Assembly (NCBI GenBank): GCA_025997655.1
Contig: BNUW01000122.1
Location: forward strand, 1 to 7,530
DNA: 7,530 bases
From: Spirochaetia bacterium
Lineage (GTDB): Bacteria > Spirochaetota > Spirochaetia > Treponematales > Breznakiellaceae
Reading direction: 5' to 3'
Part shown: in pieces, positions 6,001-7,530 of the stretch
Position numbering within the stretch: position 1 is the first letter of the stretch
Layout of the letters: each line of letters opens with the position of its first letter
The notes under the pieces: model-generated
Seen by the model: only the letters and a program-made list of their open reading frames with translations
Databases searched by the model: none
Told to the model about the DNA's origin: nothing
Program-made: the position numbers and the translations under genes

Positions 6001-6934
6001 GGCTTATGAAGCAAGCAGCTTCGAGGAGGCCGAGCAGCTTCTGCTCCGGGCGCTGAGCCTGTGGCGGCGGACGAACGTGGAGGATGATCCGGAGTTGATT
6101 TACTGGCTTGACCTGGTCCGGCGCGCCCTGGCCCTGCGGGCGGGACGGGTTATCCCTGTAACCGCTCCCCTCTATGCCGAAATGAGCCAGCTTTTAAGCG
6201 AGGCAAAGAAGCTCTATAACGACGGCGCCGCCCTGGTACAGGGGAATAAGCGGGCGGAAGGAAGTGCAAAGTTTGACGAGGCCCGGCGGAAAACCCAGGA
6301 GGTTAAGCTCGTGTTTCCCGTCAATCAGGAGGCTAACCTCCTGGAACTGCGGATAGACCAGGTTACTAACCCCGAAGCCTTCAACGCGGACTTTCGGCGG
6401 CGGCTTGATGAAGCGGTGGCGGGAACGAAGCGGAAGGACCTGCCGTCCTTCGCGGCGCTCCAGAACCTGGCGGACATCAACCCCGGGTATCCGGGCATCC
6501 GGGGTATGGTGGTCCAGGCGGAAATCGACCTGGGCTACCGCCCCCCCCCGCCGGATACCCGGGCCCGGGATCGGTCCACCGAACTCACCGCCGCCGCCCT
6601 GGGTATCATTGAACGGAATGAACGAGCCCGGTTTCCCGCCGCCCTGGCGCAGCTCAACCAGGCCCTGGTCCTGGATCCAACCAACCGCCAGGCTACGATC
6701 CTGAAAGACCGGCTCCAGACTTCCCGGGCAGCCACCGGTGATGGCGGCGGGGGAGGGGGGGCTCCCCTGGTGTTAAGCAATGCCGCCGAACGGGAGTATC
6801 AGCGGGCGGTGCGGGAACTCCAGCAGGGCAACATCCTGGTAGCCAGGGATATTGTGCAGCAACTCATGGCGGACCCCCGGAACCGTACCACCCGTCTTAC
6901 AGACCTCCAGCGGAGGATACAGTCCTACCTATGA
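3038..6934 (+). CDS. Large exported coiled-coil/TPR-like repeat protein, function unknown
   Basis: I do not recognise a named family. The 1298-residue product begins with a basic segment (NRRNQRRF, 13-20), a hydrophobic stretch (23-40) and LYGGGQRD, a standard secretion signal without a lipobox Cys, so it should be periplasmic or surface exposed. Residues about 60-600 are mostly helical, with a TPR-like hairpin near 171-200 (GRGLLDRGDYVAALGCYRDG). Residues about 615-890 form a charged Ala/Glu/Leu/Arg/Gln-rich coiled-coil with regular repeats. The C-terminal part has TPR-like hairpins near 985-1012, 1199-1225 and 1250-1283, with a Pro run (1169-1172) and a Gly run before the last. A scaffold or spacer role in the envelope is an inference. 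The frame is open further upstream to a GTG at 2966, but that start overlaps the promoter region and would bury the signal peptide. Its stop overlaps the next gene by ATGA. A C9 tract lies at 6541-6549. Confidence 0.85.
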   Translation: MLRTSSPFMNHTNRRNQRRFPPGLFLALLAAFFALAPPLYGGGQRDAAPQNRSGNRRPGVVLGDTAPTDPEFDEAIRILSTFPEEAGAAATEQEKRMWAIVLRQDGYNTLPQDMQDVLTWWPDDSAKMLDLIERLELLAPVLEVDAEVLSRIRDMALFSFKRRQLDVIMVRGRGLLDRGDYVAALGCYRDGLDIYQDEFFDIGYGRDINAPVRESLAALAEAVGSFPRLFSGFKGAIAGINGIGVSGDTATLARLREYYARLTPLIQQVITLNTAIAEAGNTFDAYMARIRQRDTSVGDRSFLVFASRLIHGQRDGEGMLGAAARLWTALLSPLDALLAANTERAYQNASSSAQFESVIAYSALGMGCLEDWRRFYQGQDVQTYQYFDDTVLASKAEAYLRYASFLLASESLRDAAPLLEQYSRIVSMNTAASGLGSASGNVTMTREAELQRLCRELARTVEPVQEGLRVNAEALRRYRSALSGQSGLSEPLLYPPMEQALSRFNSMDIFALETASVVRGYMLANRDFGRQVTEWQTRLTETNRLYTRSVVPAETVPNDEDIARNTDVLNRFVKIEQGLSSVFAAGQALLARYNGESPRMAAEPRIAGLSRDARALMQELEALQRNIIAQETSVRDQIRELEDRRAAALARELERLRLEAEAQEELARAKAMEEEQRRAAALAAEIERLRAETAAQEKLARSQALAEEERRAQALARELEEMRAKALADELERLRVEAQAQENLARNKEMAEEERRARALSLELESLQAKAQAEELAQLRAEAQAQEHLARTKALAEEERHARSLAEQLAELQASAQAKAQAQELEKLRMEAQAQEELARTKAMADEQHRAQVLARELEESRTKALARELEENRAKVLAQELMELQEAIRARQALTPALIAQAEALRQEGDRFLQEARSALSQGNYDRARDRVLRAGERYDASLVIQETPATRQARDVDLVALGAEINRLENQKVIQELRPLVTRAQAAYEASSFEEAEQLLLRALSLWRRTNVEDDPELIYWLDLVRRALALRAGRVIPVTAPLYAEMSQLLSEAKKLYNDGAALVQGNKRAEGSAKFDEARRKTQEVKLVFPVNQEANLLELRIDQVTNPEAFNADFRRRLDEAVAGTKRKDLPSFAALQNLADINPGYPGIRGMVVQAEIDLGYRPPPPDTRARDRSTELTAAALGIIERNERARFPAALAQLNQALVLDPTNRQATILKDRLQTSRAATGDGGGGGGAPLVLSNAAEREYQRAVRELQQGNILVARDIVQQLMADPRNRTTRLTDLQRRIQSYL
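4979..5701 (+). repeat. Tandem two-module coding repeat (99-bp and 36-bp units)
   Basis: Within the large exported protein, five 33-residue units start at 4979, 5078, 5213, 5348 and 5495 (99 bp each). Their consensus is ALAxELERLRxEAxAQExLAR followed by xKAMAEEERRAx. Short 12-residue units (36 bp, consensus ALARELEExRAK) sit between or after them at 5177, 5312, 5594 and 5630, with a degenerate one at 5666; the spacer at 5447-5494 is a 16-residue variant. The 33-residue unit divides into three 11-residue segments, the hendecad spacing of long, gently twisted helices. Copies differ at many codons, so they are old rather than freshly duplicated. Near-identical patches could still recombine. Confidence 0.85.
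6541..6549 (+). repeat. C9 homopolymer tract inside the large exported-protein gene
   Basis: Nine C in a row encode part of the Arg and Pro run at residues 1168-1172. A one-base slip would truncate the protein before its last two TPR-like segments and would disturb the ATGA coupling to the next gene. Confidence 0.9.
6912..6916 (+). promoter_or_regulatory. Ribosome binding site for the Asp-box protein gene
   Basis: GGAGG lies 14 bases before the ATG at 6931, somewhat far. Translation is probably helped by coupling through the ATGA overlap at 6931-6934. Confidence 0.5.
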
Positions 6935-7530
6935 TACCCAGGCGCATCCTTCCACCGGTGGTCTTCATCCTGCTCCTCCTTTGCTTAGGCCTTAAGCAGC
7001 TTTCGGCTCTTTCCGACTTCTACTGGGAGGACCCCGCGCTCTTTACCCCCAAGAGCGCCGACTTCCCCGTATCGGCCTTTAATGACCGCCTCGCTGTCCT
7101 GGCATGGCAGGAGCACCGGCGCGCGTCACCCTCCGGGACCGCAATTACCATCTCCCTGGCGGTCAAGGTTCCCGGCCAGAGTTGGAGCAAACCCCGTACG
7201 GTGGGAGGCCCCTACATCTATTCCGGCGAGGAACCGGCCATACTCAGCGCGGCGGTGGACAGCCGGGGCCGTATCATCCTGGCGGTGGCGGCCTCCGCTT
7301 CGGAGACGGAGATACTCATCTCCGGGGATCGGGGGGAAAGCTGGAAGCGGACCCGGCTCAACAACGGTGCGGAAGGTTCCGTGGCCCCCCGTATCTATCC
7401 GGTGTCCGGCGGGGGCTACCTGCTCTTTGTCACCAGGGGCGTCGGGGAATTCCTTTCAATTTTTGTCTCCCGTTCCGATGATGGCGAGTTCTGGTCTGCT
7501 TTCACGCCCTTTGTGGAGGAGCCGGATCTC
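6931..7530 (+). CDS. Exported Asp-box (BNR/sialidase-like) repeat protein, 3' partial
   Basis: The frame opens at an ATG overlapping the upstream stop (ATGA) and stays open to the window edge, giving the first 200 residues. It starts MIPRRILPPVVFILLLLCLG, a secretion signal with likely cleavage after LSA (24-26). The Cys in the hydrophobic core lacks a lipobox context, so it is probably not a lipoprotein. Residues 131-138 (SGDRGESW) are a perfect Asp-box, SxDxGxxW. Degenerate copies end at W85 (GQSW) and W188 (RSDDGEFW), so spacing is 53 and 50 residues, as expected of successive beta-propeller blades. Asp-boxes are structural turns found in sialidases and many non-enzymatic propellers, and no sialidase Arg triad can be judged from this fragment. 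I therefore call the fold, not an activity. It is co-translated with the giant helical-repeat protein and probably works with it outside the cytoplasm. Confidence 0.82.
   Translation, partial: MIPRRILPPVVFILLLLCLGLKQLSALSDFYWEDPALFTPKSADFPVSAFNDRLAVLAWQEHRRASPSGTAITISLAVKVPGQSWSKPRTVGGPYIYSGEEPAILSAAVDSRGRIILAVAASASETEILISGDRGESWKRTRLNNGAEGSVAPRIYPVSGGGYLLFVTRGVGEFLSIFVSRSDDGEFWSAFTPFVEEPDL

Noticed and set aside
6931..7530. Calling the last gene a sialidase (nanH)
   Set aside because: Asp-boxes alone do not show sialidase activity, and the catalytic Arg, Tyr and Glu residues cannot be judged from 200 residues.

Overview
The window is GC-rich (about 60% by eye). It looks like a spirochaete chromosome, most likely a treponeme or close relative. 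That placement is an inference from three things: the DUF4912 / GH57-type gene pair, the very large exported helical-repeat protein followed by an Asp-box (BNR) protein, and the general style of the predicted exported proteins. No rRNA or other taxonomic marker is present, so it is tentative.

The layout is two divergent transcription units that share a short promoter region at about 2961-3037. The leftward (minus) unit reads DUF4912 protein (2960-2307), GH57-type glucan branching-enzyme homologue (2310-685), then BioY biotin transporter subunit (675-100). The first pair overlaps by an ATGA. The bioY Shine-Dalgarno touches the stop codon of the GH57 gene, so the three genes are almost certainly one tightly coupled operon. 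The first two fit a cytoplasmic alpha-glucan (glycogen) role; bioY looks like a co-transcribed passenger. Past bioY, bases 1-99 hold a hairpin and sequence resembling a dispersed intergenic repeat, with no convincing gene.

The rightward (plus) unit starts with a 1298-residue exported protein (3038-6934). It has a signal peptide, a long alpha-helical/TPR-like N-terminal part, a strongly repetitive charged coiled-coil built from alternating 33- and 12-residue modules, and a C-terminal TPR-like part. A second exported protein with Asp-box motifs overlaps its end by ATGA and runs off the window (6931 to beyond 7530). The two probably act together in the periplasm or at the cell surface.

The points most worth a second look are: the GH57 homologue keeps the nucleophile motif but has Asn at the expected acid/base Asp and has lost the first His of the HxHxP motif; the two-module repeat of the giant exported protein; a C9 tract inside that gene and a sense-strand G8 tract inside the GH57 gene; and divergent promoter candidates that would give nearly leaderless mRNAs on both sides.
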